Of a stretch of DNA of 64,000 nt, positions 42,801 to 48,946 are shown piece after piece (positions within the stretch are counted from its first letter, which is position 1; every line of letters begins with the position of its first letter). Source of the DNA: an uncultured Bacteroidota bacterium (GTDB lineage Bacteria; Bacteroidota; Bacteroidia; Bacteroidales; WCHB1-69); assembly GCA_902786595.1 (NCBI GenBank), contig CADADB010000006.1, forward strand, positions 62,001 through 126,000, written 5' to 3'. A program made the position numbers and the translations under genes. The notes beneath the pieces are model-generated. The model was given only the letters and a program-made list of their open reading frames with translations, searched no databases and was not told the origin of the DNA.

Positions 42801-44183
42801 GAAAAACCGCAGATTGGTAGGATTATTCTGGACGGAACTGTGCGCCTGTTGATGTCTGTCAGGAATGTATCTGCAAACTACACCCAAGGGCGCGGAACAG
42901 TACTGCCCGGTTATATGTATTCGGCCACTTTGGTGGGGCATAGCAAGGAAACCAGCACTCCCGGATTCCTCTTTATGTTCGGTGGCCAGCCAGACATTCA
43001 AGCTATCGCAGCAAGAGACCATTGGCTGACCACAGACTCTCTGATGAATACCGCCTATCAACGGACCAAAAACCAGGTGATGAATTTCCGGGCTTCCGTG
43101 GAGCCGTTCAAGGATTTCAGAATAGATGTTTCCGCAAACCGGAACTTCACTGAAAACTACTCAGAATATTTCCATGTGGATGAAATGGGCAATGTGGAGC
43201 ATTACACTCCTCAACGTTCAGGATCGTTCAGTATGACCTATTGCGGATTAGGTACGTTCTTCAAGAATCACGATGATTTATTCCAAGATTTCCGTGCTAT
43301 AAGAGCGGAATTGTCAAAGCGTTATTCTGAAAACAATCCTAACTATAATGGCGAGGTGGATCCAGAGACGGGCTTCCCTGTCGGTTACAGCGCGATATCC
43401 CAAGATGTGCTGATGGGCGCCTTCTTCACCACTTACATGGGTAAAGATTCCAAAAAAGCAGATATTTTCTCTCCTTTCTTGAAAATCCCGTTGCCTAACT
43501 GGCGTATCAATTACAATGGTTTGACGAAGATCAAGGGCATGAACAAAGTGTTCCAGACCTTCTCTCTTATCCATAATTACACTTGTAACTATAATGTTAA
43601 CGGCTACTCTACGAATATTGCTTATACTCAAGACGCCAACGGATTCCCTAACGCATACAATGCTCTTGGAGACTTCATCTCCACCCATGAGCTCAGTCAG
43701 ATGGCCTTGTCTGAGCAGTTCTCTCCGCTCATCGGCTTTGATATGACTTTGAAGAATAGCATGGTGTTGAAAATCGAATACAAACAATCCCGCAATTTGT
43801 CTTTGAGTTTCACGAACACTCAAATTTCGGAAACCACGAGCAAAGAGGTTGCTGTTTCGGCAGGTTATCGCTTTAAAGACATCAAGATCGGACTTGTGTT
43901 CTCCGGCATGAAACGCCAGTTTGTCAGTGACTTGAATCTCACAGCCGGTTTTGGTTTGAAAGACAACCAGACAATGCTGCGTAGAATTACGGAAGATGAC
44001 GAGCAGGTTACTTCGGGTTCGTTAGACATCACCATTAATGTGGCTGCCGATTACCAATTCAGCCGTATGGTCGGTATCAAATTCTACTACGACCAAACCA
44101 TCAACCGGCCGAAAAACCAGAATCAATACAACCAGATGAATTTCCAGACGGGTATTCAGCTTCAGCTGATGCTGTCGCAGTAG
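36879..44183 (+). CDS. sprA: Type IX secretion translocon SprA (Sov)
   Basis: 2434 residues, close to the known size of SprA/Sov (about 2400-2500). It starts at a TTG preceded by AAGGAAG, 16 bases after ruvA. A signal segment (IYAVIVAFLFIGFGHLSL) precedes long stretches of alternating beta-strand pattern ending in an aromatic-rich C-terminus, as expected for the 36-strand outer-membrane barrel through which T9SS cargo passes. Family-like blocks include LHIGGDIFEGIFGSNTIDIR, NLQLDFDEDIQLNLLAKIGE and AEIWINELRLSGFD. Near residues 1931-1976 there is a Lys/Glu-rich low-complexity insert. The window holds two probable cargo proteins, at 7.4-9.6 kb and 11.6-20.0 kb. Confidence 0.93.
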   Translation: MKVRQYIYAVIVAFLFIGFGHLSLRASNSIGVHNALPVGEMLLYPICPPDTNPPTLPQPDNNPLNPPTNNPFYLQNPPGIGPSIIYDPTTNTYNFQYMTGNTPFGPGAYMNINEYIDYDLQQSIHDYWQNQSRSIGGKGNSRTGSGLIPQLHIGGDIFEGIFGSNTIDIRPSGNLGLKLGVKYVKTDNFNIPVKKRRNLQLDFDEDIQLNLLAKIGEKIEFNLNYSTDELSVTTKSDQIKLKYNGKEDDILQLIEFGDITFPLNSTLITGSQSLFGVKTQLKFGNLFVTAVASRKKSSSQSITISGGAEETEFYFRADEYEENKHFFLGQFFEEHYNQYLSTLPLVSSPIIITKIEVWRTTVGSATTNNRNIVAFTDLGEYDPEFSNLSYNPAYSGGQYPDNNINNLTAYADSSLIRNIANVSGNMQSLGLKSGTNYEKVESARLLSPSEYTVNTKLGFISLNSALAADQVLAVAFQYTVIGDDHVYQVGEFSNEVATPNCIRVKLLKSSSLNTKSPLWKLMMKNVYSLSAYQLSPDKFRLNVLYTGDAEGTPNGFFTQGAQKGIPLIRLMGLDRLNKQQDPTPDGVFDFIDGAATKGGTINSNNGRVYFPTTEPFGKDLRAVLDDPELADKYAFDSLYTMTKTMAQQITNKNKYYIEGSYRSSYGSEYHFPSGGATKSVKVTAGGVSLTENVDYTVNYDMGVVTIINQSILASGTPITVTPETDDNYQTDKRMFGVNLDYVFSQDFTIGATLLNLRERPITNKVNYGDEPINNLIWGMNFAYKAELPFITKAIDLLSFHHTTTKSYLNLDGEFAHFIPGHNRQIGKSGTTYIDNFESAKSTIDLMNMGNWVLASTPQGQPDLFPEASPVTISASARRHLAYGFNRAKMAWYTIDPLFYNGGTAVPSNLTAEDLSQPYTRAVYEPELFPYKEQPTTALSTLMTVFNIAYFPSERGAYNYDVDGSEGFSRGLNEDGTLRDPETRWGGIMRKFDNTDFESSNYEYIEFWMMDPFIENPEHKGGKLYFNLGDISEDILRDGRKFYENGLPTDESDQDIEFTPWGRVPTKQMIVNAFDNKTGSRIYQDVGYDGLPSVREAEYFQETFLDRVAAAFGVGSQAYQMALADPSADDYHYFRGSDYDEADLKITERYKYFNNAEGNSPEQGQGGENYPTSATSMPNMEDMNNDNTLSEDERYYQYVIDLSPDKMVVGENYINDVYEGHPRALPDGSRPATKWYQFRIPIHNPDKVVNNMSGFNSIRFMRVFMKDFEEPIICRLATFELVRSDWRTYNLSLREDGDYNPTQDDGECSFYVGTVSLEENANRVPIPYVLPPGIVREQTFGMTAQLINENEQSLTMKVVNLPDGDSRAVYKNTSYDLRQFNNLQMYIHAEDAQSTGDIKPGDVRVFIRLGSDFTENYYEYEIPVEITPWNVGRDTNAIWPDKNQMYITLDSLVSLKMQRNAAVRNGLHPSIMVPYPPKGLESEENRMSVVGNPNLGEITTIMVGVRNPKKQTQGVDPHGYYDDMLPKSAEIWINELRLSGFDDRQGFAALLRARTTLADVGNITVSGTYSTPGYGALEQSITERSHETNINLDIATNIDGGKLFFPEKWNIRIPIHYDYSLGVVQPEYNPLNPDVKMKDDLAQLHSAEARDSLRFLTNTVTQRQNVNLMNVRKERDFSKGNNKMHPWDVENLDFSYSYSELIQRNEDMEMNNEFIHHGEIGYTFSTNPKNYRPFSRAKWTKSKWLQLIRDFNVTPMPKNVTFRTSLHRDLQEFKYRPKSQGNIIIDTNYVKSFDWTRNYGINWDIFQSLKLEFKADASARIDEPDGRIDTRVKKDSLWHCIGKGGRTTDYRQNFNATYQLPLNKIPLFKFVSANVRYTSMYTFTASALSLAYLGNTIQNSQNVQGNASLNFVTLYNSVPYLKKVNQGILQNNKSGKNANPKDQKGKGSKDVEEDIEEEIQKGKKGKGKDKNDSLKEKPQIGRIILDGTVRLLMSVRNVSANYTQGRGTVLPGYMYSATLVGHSKETSTPGFLFMFGGQPDIQAIAARDHWLTTDSLMNTAYQRTKNQVMNFRASVEPFKDFRIDVSANRNFTENYSEYFHVDEMGNVEHYTPQRSGSFSMTYCGLGTFFKNHDDLFQDFRAIRAELSKRYSENNPNYNGEVDPETGFPVGYSAISQDVLMGAFFTTYMGKDSKKADIFSPFLKIPLPNWRINYNGLTKIKGMNKVFQTFSLIHNYTCNYNVNGYSTNIAYTQDANGFPNAYNALGDFISTHELSQMALSEQFSPLIGFDMTLKNSMVLKIEYKQSRNLSLSFTNTQISETTSKEVAVSAGYRFKDIKIGLVFSGMKRQFVSDLNLTAGFGLKDNQTMLRRITEDDEQVTSGSLDITINVAADYQFSRMVGIKFYYDQTINRPKNQNQYNQMNFQTGIQLQLMLSQ

Positions 44184-44185
44184 TT

Positions 44186-44227
44186 GGCTTTTAGCTATTG
44201 GCTATTGGCTGTTAGCTGTTGGCTGTT
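44186..44227. repeat. Heptad array, 6 units (GGCTATT/GGCTGTT/AGCTGTT)
   Basis: Starts 3 bases after the sprA stop: GGCTTTT, AGCTATT, GGCTATT, GGCTGTT, AGCTGTT, GGCTGTT. It fills most of the gap to the convergent symporter gene. Confidence 0.92.
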
Positions 44228-44242
44228 GGTGCTTCGCCAATA

Positions 44243-45886
44243 TTACCAAAATACGGCGTAAATTACCACCAGGAGAATGCATATCGCGTATGCTGCGATA
44301 TGGAAATCGCGCTTGGTTTGGAACATACTGGATGTTAACGCAATACCCTTAACATCGTCTTCGTTTTCGCAGGTGCATAAACTCACCATCACGATGATGG
44401 CCATCGTGAGCAGACAGGTGTAGAACATCTGGTCGATGAAGGGCATGTCAATGGGCAAGAACTTGAGCGCCAATGCAATGGGGATGGATAACACCACGCC
44501 CGTAATGGCGCCTTTGTTGGTGGTCTTCTTCCAGAAAAGTCCTAACAAGAAGAGTGCGAGGATGCCCGGACTCACCAATCCCGTATATTCCTGGATATAC
44601 TGGAACATCTGTCCCACACTTCCGAGCAGTGGGGCAATCAGAATGGCGATAATGAGGAAAAGTCCGGCGGAAATCTGTCCGACCGCTACCAAACGAGGCT
44701 CTCTTCCTAACCTTTCTTCTGCTTTCGAAGTAAAATAGGGTTTGAAAATATCCATCGTAAATATGGTGGAAGCGGAGTTGAGCATAGAAGCCAACGAGGA
44801 GATGATGGCGGCGGCTAACGCAGCGAGTACCAGTCCTTTAAGACCCGTCGGGATGAAGGTGCTGATCAGCCACGGATAGGCGTTGTCGTTGTTGAGGGCG
44901 CCGTTGGCCTTGGTGAGGGCCTCCATTGCTCCCGGATGACCTTCAGTAAACATCACGTAGGCCACAATGCCAGGAATAACCACGATGAACGGGATGAGCA
45001 ACTTGAGGAAGGCCGCGAAAGCCAAGCCCTTTTGCGCTTCGGGCAGCGATTTGGCGGCAAACGCCCGCTGGATGATGTATTGGTTGAAGCCCCAATAGTA
45101 GAGGTTGGCCACCCACAGTCCGCCGATGAGCATCGCAATGCCAGGCAGGTTATGGTATTCAGGGTTGTCTTTCGGCAAAATCAGATGCATACGGTCGCCC
45201 GCTGAATCCGTGAGATGCCGGATGCCTTGCATCACGGTGCCGTCGGGACTGATGACCTGCAACGCCACCACCGTGGTGATAAGGCCGCCCAACACAAGCA
45301 GAATGACCTGCAGGATGTCCGTCCACGCCACTGAGGAAAGGCCGCCTGTGATGGAATAGAGCGCGGCAACCACCCCCAGCCCAATGATAGCGGGCATGAT
45401 GAGCGAGCCGTCACCTGTGCCGATGATGGTGTCAATGGCCTTGGCGCCGAGGAAGAGCACCGAGGTGAGGTTCACGAAGATGAACAAACCAAGCCAAAAC
45501 ACCGCGAGAATAGTTTTGAGATTTCGAGAGTAACGTTGCTCCACGAATTGGGGAATGGTGTAAATTCCCTGTTTCACAAACACAGGCATGAAAAACTTGG
45601 CCACAATGATGAGGGTGAGCGCTGCCATGAACTCGTATGAAGCCACTGCGAAACCGCCCGCGAAGCCCGACCCGGACATCCCGATAAACTGCTCTGCCGA
45701 GATGTTCGCGGCAATCAGCGACGCGCCTATCGTCCACCACGGCAGCGACTTGCCCGCAAGAAAGTAGTCCTCAGCGGTCTTGTCTTTATTCTTCTTCCGA
45801 TGTGAAATCCAGATGCCTAATCCAACAATAATTACCAGATAAGCAGCGAAAATGATGATGTCCAGGGTATGAAATGCGGGGTTCAT
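44243..45886 (-). CDS. Sodium/solute symporter, vSGLT-like (probable Na+/galactose)
   Basis: 547 residues, SSS family. It resembles Vibrio vSGLT very closely. The N61, Q66 and E85 positions in SLIAANISAEQFIG and SYEF correspond to the vSGLT galactose ligands N64, Q69 and E88. The segment GGLWVANLYYWGFNQYIIQR holds the equivalents of the Asn and Tyr that gate the sugar. The usual 14 membrane segments are visible. It should carry galactose or glucose with Na+ across the inner membrane. It has its own TACTTTTG promoter. Upstream lies a decayed copy of the membrane gene that sits upstream of galK, hinting at a shared history with galK. Confidence 0.92.
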   Translation of the reverse strand: MNPAFHTLDIIIFAAYLVIIVGLGIWISHRKKNKDKTAEDYFLAGKSLPWWTIGASLIAANISAEQFIGMSGSGFAGGFAVASYEFMAALTLIIVAKFFMPVFVKQGIYTIPQFVEQRYSRNLKTILAVFWLGLFIFVNLTSVLFLGAKAIDTIIGTGDGSLIMPAIIGLGVVAALYSITGGLSSVAWTDILQVILLVLGGLITTVVALQVISPDGTVMQGIRHLTDSAGDRMHLILPKDNPEYHNLPGIAMLIGGLWVANLYYWGFNQYIIQRAFAAKSLPEAQKGLAFAAFLKLLIPFIVVIPGIVAYVMFTEGHPGAMEALTKANGALNNDNAYPWLISTFIPTGLKGLVLAALAAAIISSLASMLNSASTIFTMDIFKPYFTSKAEERLGREPRLVAVGQISAGLFLIIAILIAPLLGSVGQMFQYIQEYTGLVSPGILALFLLGLFWKKTTNKGAITGVVLSIPIALALKFLPIDMPFIDQMFYTCLLTMAIIVMVSLCTCENEDDVKGIALTSSMFQTKRDFHIAAYAICILLVVIYAVFW

Positions 45887-45911
45887 TCTTTTGGGGTTTT
45901 AAGTTGGGGGG

Positions 45912-45919
45912 CAAAAGTA
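45912..45919 (-). promoter_or_regulatory. Promoter -7 box of the symporter gene (TACTTTTG)
   Basis: TAnnTTTG followed by CCCCCC; about 25 bases before the ATG. The surrounding sequence resembles the promoters of galK and ddpX (GGGGGCAAA.GTAC.AATTTTT in plus-strand reading). Confidence 0.75.
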
Positions 45920-45928
45920 CAAATTTTT

Positions 45929-45963
45929 GGCTATGGGCTGTTAACTTTTGGCTGTTGTCTTTT
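45929..45963. repeat. Heptad array, 5 units (GGCTGTT family)
   Basis: GGCTATG, GGCTGTT, AACTTTT, GGCTGTT, GTCTTTT. It sits exactly between the symporter promoter and the membrane-gene remnant, at the place where the intact paralogue has its stop codon. Confidence 0.82.
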
Positions 45964-45967
45964 GCAA

Positions 45968-46063
45968 CTTGGCGATGCAACGGACTGGAATGCCTATGGC
46001 TATAAGAAAAACCATAAGTACAAGTATCTGAAAAAAGAACATTGCCGCTTTGCTGGTCAAATG
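45968..46063 (-). pseudogene. Decayed 3' fragment of the small membrane protein gene found intact at 51262-51573
   Basis: About 95 bases align without gaps to the 3' end of the intact gene upstream of galK, at roughly two thirds identity by eye. The fragment translates as SKAAMFFFQILVLMVFLIAI followed by GIPVRCIAK; the intact protein ends SGAALFFLQMLSVVVVLLVI then GIPVRRIAKR. The fragment has no start and no stop of its own; it is abutted on one side by the XRE gene stop codon and on the other by a heptad array. The similarity lies on the same strand and in the same position relative to a galactose gene in both places. Confidence 0.8.
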
Positions 46064-46366
46064 TTACAGCACAGCCGCAGCCAAATTCACTTTCTTACGA
46101 GGTCTGACAACTTGGATAATATCCTGACCAAGGGCAACAGATATCTTTGCGATGGTGGCGGTAGTTAAGTTGTGCGTTCCGGAAAGCCATCTGCTAACCT
46201 CGGTTTCTGTTTTGCCCAGCGCATACGCCAAATCCTTCTGACTCATCCCCTTCTCTTCCAAAATCTCATAGATACGATTGGCTATGCTCACTGACAACTC
46301 CATCTGCTTTTTCATTTCAGGAGTCATAGTCTGCCTAATTTCATCCATCAACTTATTGGTTTTCAT
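46064..46366 (-). CDS. XRE-family helix-turn-helix protein (antitoxin-like)
   Basis: 100 residues. The HTH is clear at about residues 40-80 (GMSQKDLAYALGKTETEVSR WLSG, then TTATIAKISVALG). The N-terminal helix KKQMELSVSIANRIYEILEE and the length resemble HigA-like antitoxins. No toxin gene is next to it, so it is either an orphan antitoxin or a small repressor. A TAGTTTTG box lies 24 bases upstream. Its stop codon abuts the decayed membrane-gene fragment, which suggests it arrived by an insertion that cut that gene. Confidence 0.8.
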   Translation of the reverse strand: MKTNKLMDEIRQTMTPEMKKQMELSVSIANRIYEILEEKGMSQKDLAYALGKTETEVSRWLSGTHNLTTATIAKISVALGQDIIQVVRPRKKVNLAAAVL

Positions 46367-46389
46367 ATTGTTAAATTTAATAGTTAATG

Positions 46390-46397
46390 CAAAACTA
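46390..46397 (-). promoter_or_regulatory. Promoter -7 box of the XRE gene (TAGTTTTG)
   Basis: Matches TAnnTTTG on the minus strand, 24 bases upstream of the ATG. Confidence 0.55.
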
Positions 46398-46464
46398 TAC
46401 CATGCCTCTAATATTTTCTATACGCGGCAAATACACTTTTTCCAACTAAAGATTAATGTTTCAT

Positions 46465-47919
46465 TCACTCCCGCACCGGACAAATCATCAAAACCTTATA
46501 ACCGGGTTGCTCTTCGGTATGTCTTGCAATGGTTTCTTGCTTGATGGTTATTTTTGAGATACTGTTTGGACAAATGGAATCCATTTGCTGGCACAAGAAC
46601 GTCCCTCTTCTTGCAGCAAGATACGAGGACTCATCTTCAATGTAATAATCCCAATATGTAAGTTCAAAACGGCCATTTTCCGGACAAACGGAATGTATGG
46701 TTCTCTTCAAATCGTCCAGCGAAAAGTCCAATAGTTCCTCTTTCGCTAATTTCCAGTATAGTCTCACCAAAATCGTGTCTTTGGAGGGCTTAATGTTCTG
46801 CCATTCGGAAAACTTAGACTCTTGGATAGTCATAATCTCGGAAACATCCTGTGCCGTCATCGGCTGCTTGCGCAATCCTTCGGTGCGTACCATTTTCTGA
46901 ACACCAGGGATGTCAAAAGTGAGCGTCGCACCGTCCGCACGCACCTCCATGGTGACGGGCGCGCCTATCACGAGCGGCAGGTTCAGCTTTTCGTGACCGG
47001 CAGGAAAGCCGCAGAGCAACGGGATATGGTACGGTTCAATGTATTGGCGCAGCATCGCCTCCACACTTTCATAGCCGACATCGTTGGTGCAGTCGGTGAA
47101 ATCGCCTAAGATAATGCCTTTGCAATGCGCGAGTACACCACTCATTTTCAGCATGTTGAAAAGCCGGTCGATGTTATGGTGGGTCTCCTCCACCTCTTCC
47201 ACGAAGAGGATGATGTCTGACTGGCCGATTTCGTTGACCTGAGAGCAGAGCAGCGGGGCGAAGGTGGCGAGATTGCCGCCCACGAGGGTGCCCTTGGCCC
47301 GACCGAGGATGTTCTCTTTGTGGGCAGGCAGCTCATAGCGCGGCACCTGACCCTTGAGCAGGTCGCGCAGCAACATGCGGGATTGTTCTCCATGAATACT
47401 TCCTGAACCAGTAATGTTGCAGCCCATCACTCCATGGATACTCATCACGCCAGCGCAAGCTTCCATGCTAAGGAGCGTGGTGATGTCGCTGTACCCGATG
47501 AGCCATTTCGGAGATGCAGCAAACTCTTTCAAGGGCAACCCTTCCACCAAATGCAGGGTGCTGTAACCGCCGCGCAGACAGATGATGGCCTTGATGTCGG
47601 GGTCTTTGAGTGCCCAGCGGAGGTCGGCGAGCCGCTCCTCCACGGTTCCAGCATAGTGTTCCAAAAACTTCTTGCCGACGTTCGGCCCGATGACCGGCTC
47701 GTACCCCCAACTGCGAAGGGTGTCAACCGCCGCAAGAGCCGTCTCCATCGAACAGTAGTACGACGGGGAGATGAGCGCCACCTTGTCGCCCGGTTTCAGG
47801 TAGGCAGGAGCCGCACACTTAAGCGGCTTCTTAGGTTCCGCGCCCTTCACCACGGGAACCAAGAGGATGAAGCTCAGAATCACGAGCATGATTCGGATTG
47901 AAAAGGCGCGTTTATTCAT
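46465..47919 (-). CDS. ldcA: LD-carboxypeptidase (peptidase S66) with C-terminal extension
   Basis: 484 residues from the ATG that begins a signal/anchor segment (FSIRIMLVILSFILLVPVVK). Core motifs: LKPGDKVALISPSYY, AIICLRGGYSTLHLVEGLP, KWLIGYSDITTLL (nucleophile Ser), ILFVEEVEETHHNIDRLFNM (Glu of the triad) and LCGFPAGHEKLNLPL (His). S66 enzymes remove D-Ala from muropeptide tetrapeptides during recycling. About 140 residues after the core are not part of usual LdcA (near 300-350 residues). It sits behind ddpX on the same strand, so the two probably act on the same peptidoglycan peptides. Confidence 0.9.
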   Translation of the reverse strand: MNKRAFSIRIMLVILSFILLVPVVKGAEPKKPLKCAAPAYLKPGDKVALISPSYYCSMETALAAVDTLRSWGYEPVIGPNVGKKFLEHYAGTVEERLADLRWALKDPDIKAIICLRGGYSTLHLVEGLPLKEFAASPKWLIGYSDITTLLSMEACAGVMSIHGVMGCNITGSGSIHGEQSRMLLRDLLKGQVPRYELPAHKENILGRAKGTLVGGNLATFAPLLCSQVNEIGQSDIILFVEEVEETHHNIDRLFNMLKMSGVLAHCKGIILGDFTDCTNDVGYESVEAMLRQYIEPYHIPLLCGFPAGHEKLNLPLVIGAPVTMEVRADGATLTFDIPGVQKMVRTEGLRKQPMTAQDVSEIMTIQESKFSEWQNIKPSKDTILVRLYWKLAKEELLDFSLDDLKRTIHSVCPENGRFELTYWDYYIEDESSYLAARRGTFLCQQMDSICPNSISKITIKQETIARHTEEQPGYKVLMICPVRE

Positions 47920-47961
47920 TTCTCTATCATTTAATTGGCAAAGTACATTTTTGTTTTTGGT

Positions 47962-47996
47962 CAACAGTTAACAGCCAACAGCTAACAGCCAATAGC
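47962..47996. repeat. Heptad array, 5 units (TAACAGC/CAACAGC)
   Basis: CAACAGT, TAACAGC, CAACAGC, TAACAGC, CAATAGC, directly abutting the ddpX stop codon. On the minus strand it reads GCTATTG/GCTGTTA, the same family and sense as the array behind sprA. Confidence 0.92.
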
Positions 47997-48812
47997 TTAC
48001 CTCAGCTCCTTCACTGGAAACTCAAAGTACGTCTCCGGATACGGTTCGTCCTTTAACGTGAAGTGCCACCATTCGCTGTCGAGGGGTTTGAAACCGTGGC
48101 GGAGCATCGCGGCCCGCAAAATCATGCGGTTTCGGAACTGCTCTTCGGTGATGGTACGGCCTGCGGGAGAGGGTTTTCCGTTGAACTCGCCCGTCTCGGG
48201 GTTGCCGCCGAAATCAGGGTGGCTCTCCTCGCCGAACCAGTCGAAGGTGCCGCCCATGTCAACCTCCTTCTCGGTGGTCATGTCGAAGAGGGTGAGATCG
48301 ACGGTGGAGCCGCGGGTGTGGCCGCTTTTCGCCGCGATGTAGTCCAGTTCGAACAACCGACTCTTATCGACCTCGGGGTAGAAATAGCGCCGCATCATCG
48401 TGTCGGGGATGTTGGCGGCCCAGCGCACGAAATGATCGACGGCCATCTGCGGACGGTAGGCGTCGTAGATTTTCAGCCGGTAGCCCATGCGCATCACGTC
48501 GTCGCTGACGGCCTTGAGACTGTCGGCGGCGCGTCTGGTCATCAGGGCGGTGGGCTGCAGGTAACCATCAATGCGCTGTCCCACAAAGTTGTAGGTGCTG
48601 AAATAGCGGATTTCCAAAATCGCGTCCGGCACCACGTCGGTGATGTTCACGAACTGGCTGGCGTCCTGCTCGGGCTTCACGGTTGTGCTGGAAGCGGCGG
48701 AGGTGCAGGGTGCAAACCCGGCCACGACGACATGCCCGTTTTGGGCGGTGGCCGTCAAGGTGAAACACAACGCGACGGTACATATAAACAGAGTTTTGAG
48801 GTCTCTTTTCAT
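47997..48812 (-). CDS. ddpX: D-Ala-D-Ala dipeptidase (VanX/DdpX family)
   Basis: 271 residues with a signal peptide (CTVALCFTLTATAQ). The zinc-site motifs of the M15D family are complete: SGHTRGSTVDLTL (His, Asp), a DSEWWHF motif (Glu, His), and YDAYRPQMAVDHF upstream (Arg of the active site). These enzymes cut D-Ala-D-Ala or related cell-wall dipeptides. No vanH or vanA homologue is nearby, so a recycling role is more likely than vancomycin resistance. The promoter box is TACTTTTG at 48833-48840. Confidence 0.93.
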   Translation of the reverse strand: MKRDLKTLFICTVALCFTLTATAQNGHVVVAGFAPCTSAASSTTVKPEQDASQFVNITDVVPDAILEIRYFSTYNFVGQRIDGYLQPTALMTRRAADSLKAVSDDVMRMGYRLKIYDAYRPQMAVDHFVRWAANIPDTMMRRYFYPEVDKSRLFELDYIAAKSGHTRGSTVDLTLFDMTTEKEVDMGGTFDWFGEESHPDFGGNPETGEFNGKPSPAGRTITEEQFRNRMILRAAMLRHGFKPLDSEWWHFTLKDEPYPETYFEFPVKELR

Positions 48813-48832
48813 AATTGGGAATTTTCAAGGGG

Positions 48833-48840
48833 CAAAAGTA
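48833..48840 (-). promoter_or_regulatory. Promoter -7 box of ddpX (TACTTTTG)
   Basis: TAnnTTTG on the minus strand, 21 bases before the ATG. Confidence 0.75.
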
Positions 48841-48881
48841 CGAATTTTTAGGCACAATGACTTAGGGCAAATAAAAAAATG

Positions 48882-48889
48882 TATTTTTG
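48882..48889 (+). promoter_or_regulatory. Promoter -7 box of the DUF4143 ATPase gene (TATTTTTG)
   Basis: TAnnTTTG followed by CAGC; the gene starts 58 bases downstream. Confidence 0.72.
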
Positions 48890-48946
48890 CAGCTCAAAAT
48901 TTGATTGAAAATTTAAGTTATAATCTGAAAAATTCAATAAAAATAT

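Noticed and set aside
41970-43061. 363-codon minus-strand open frame inside sprA
   Set aside because: sprA is intact across the region; the antisense frame shows no family motif.
47997-48812. Vancomycin-resistance determinant (VanX)
   Set aside because: No vanA, vanH or van regulators nearby; pairing with an LD-carboxypeptidase fits peptidoglycan recycling better.
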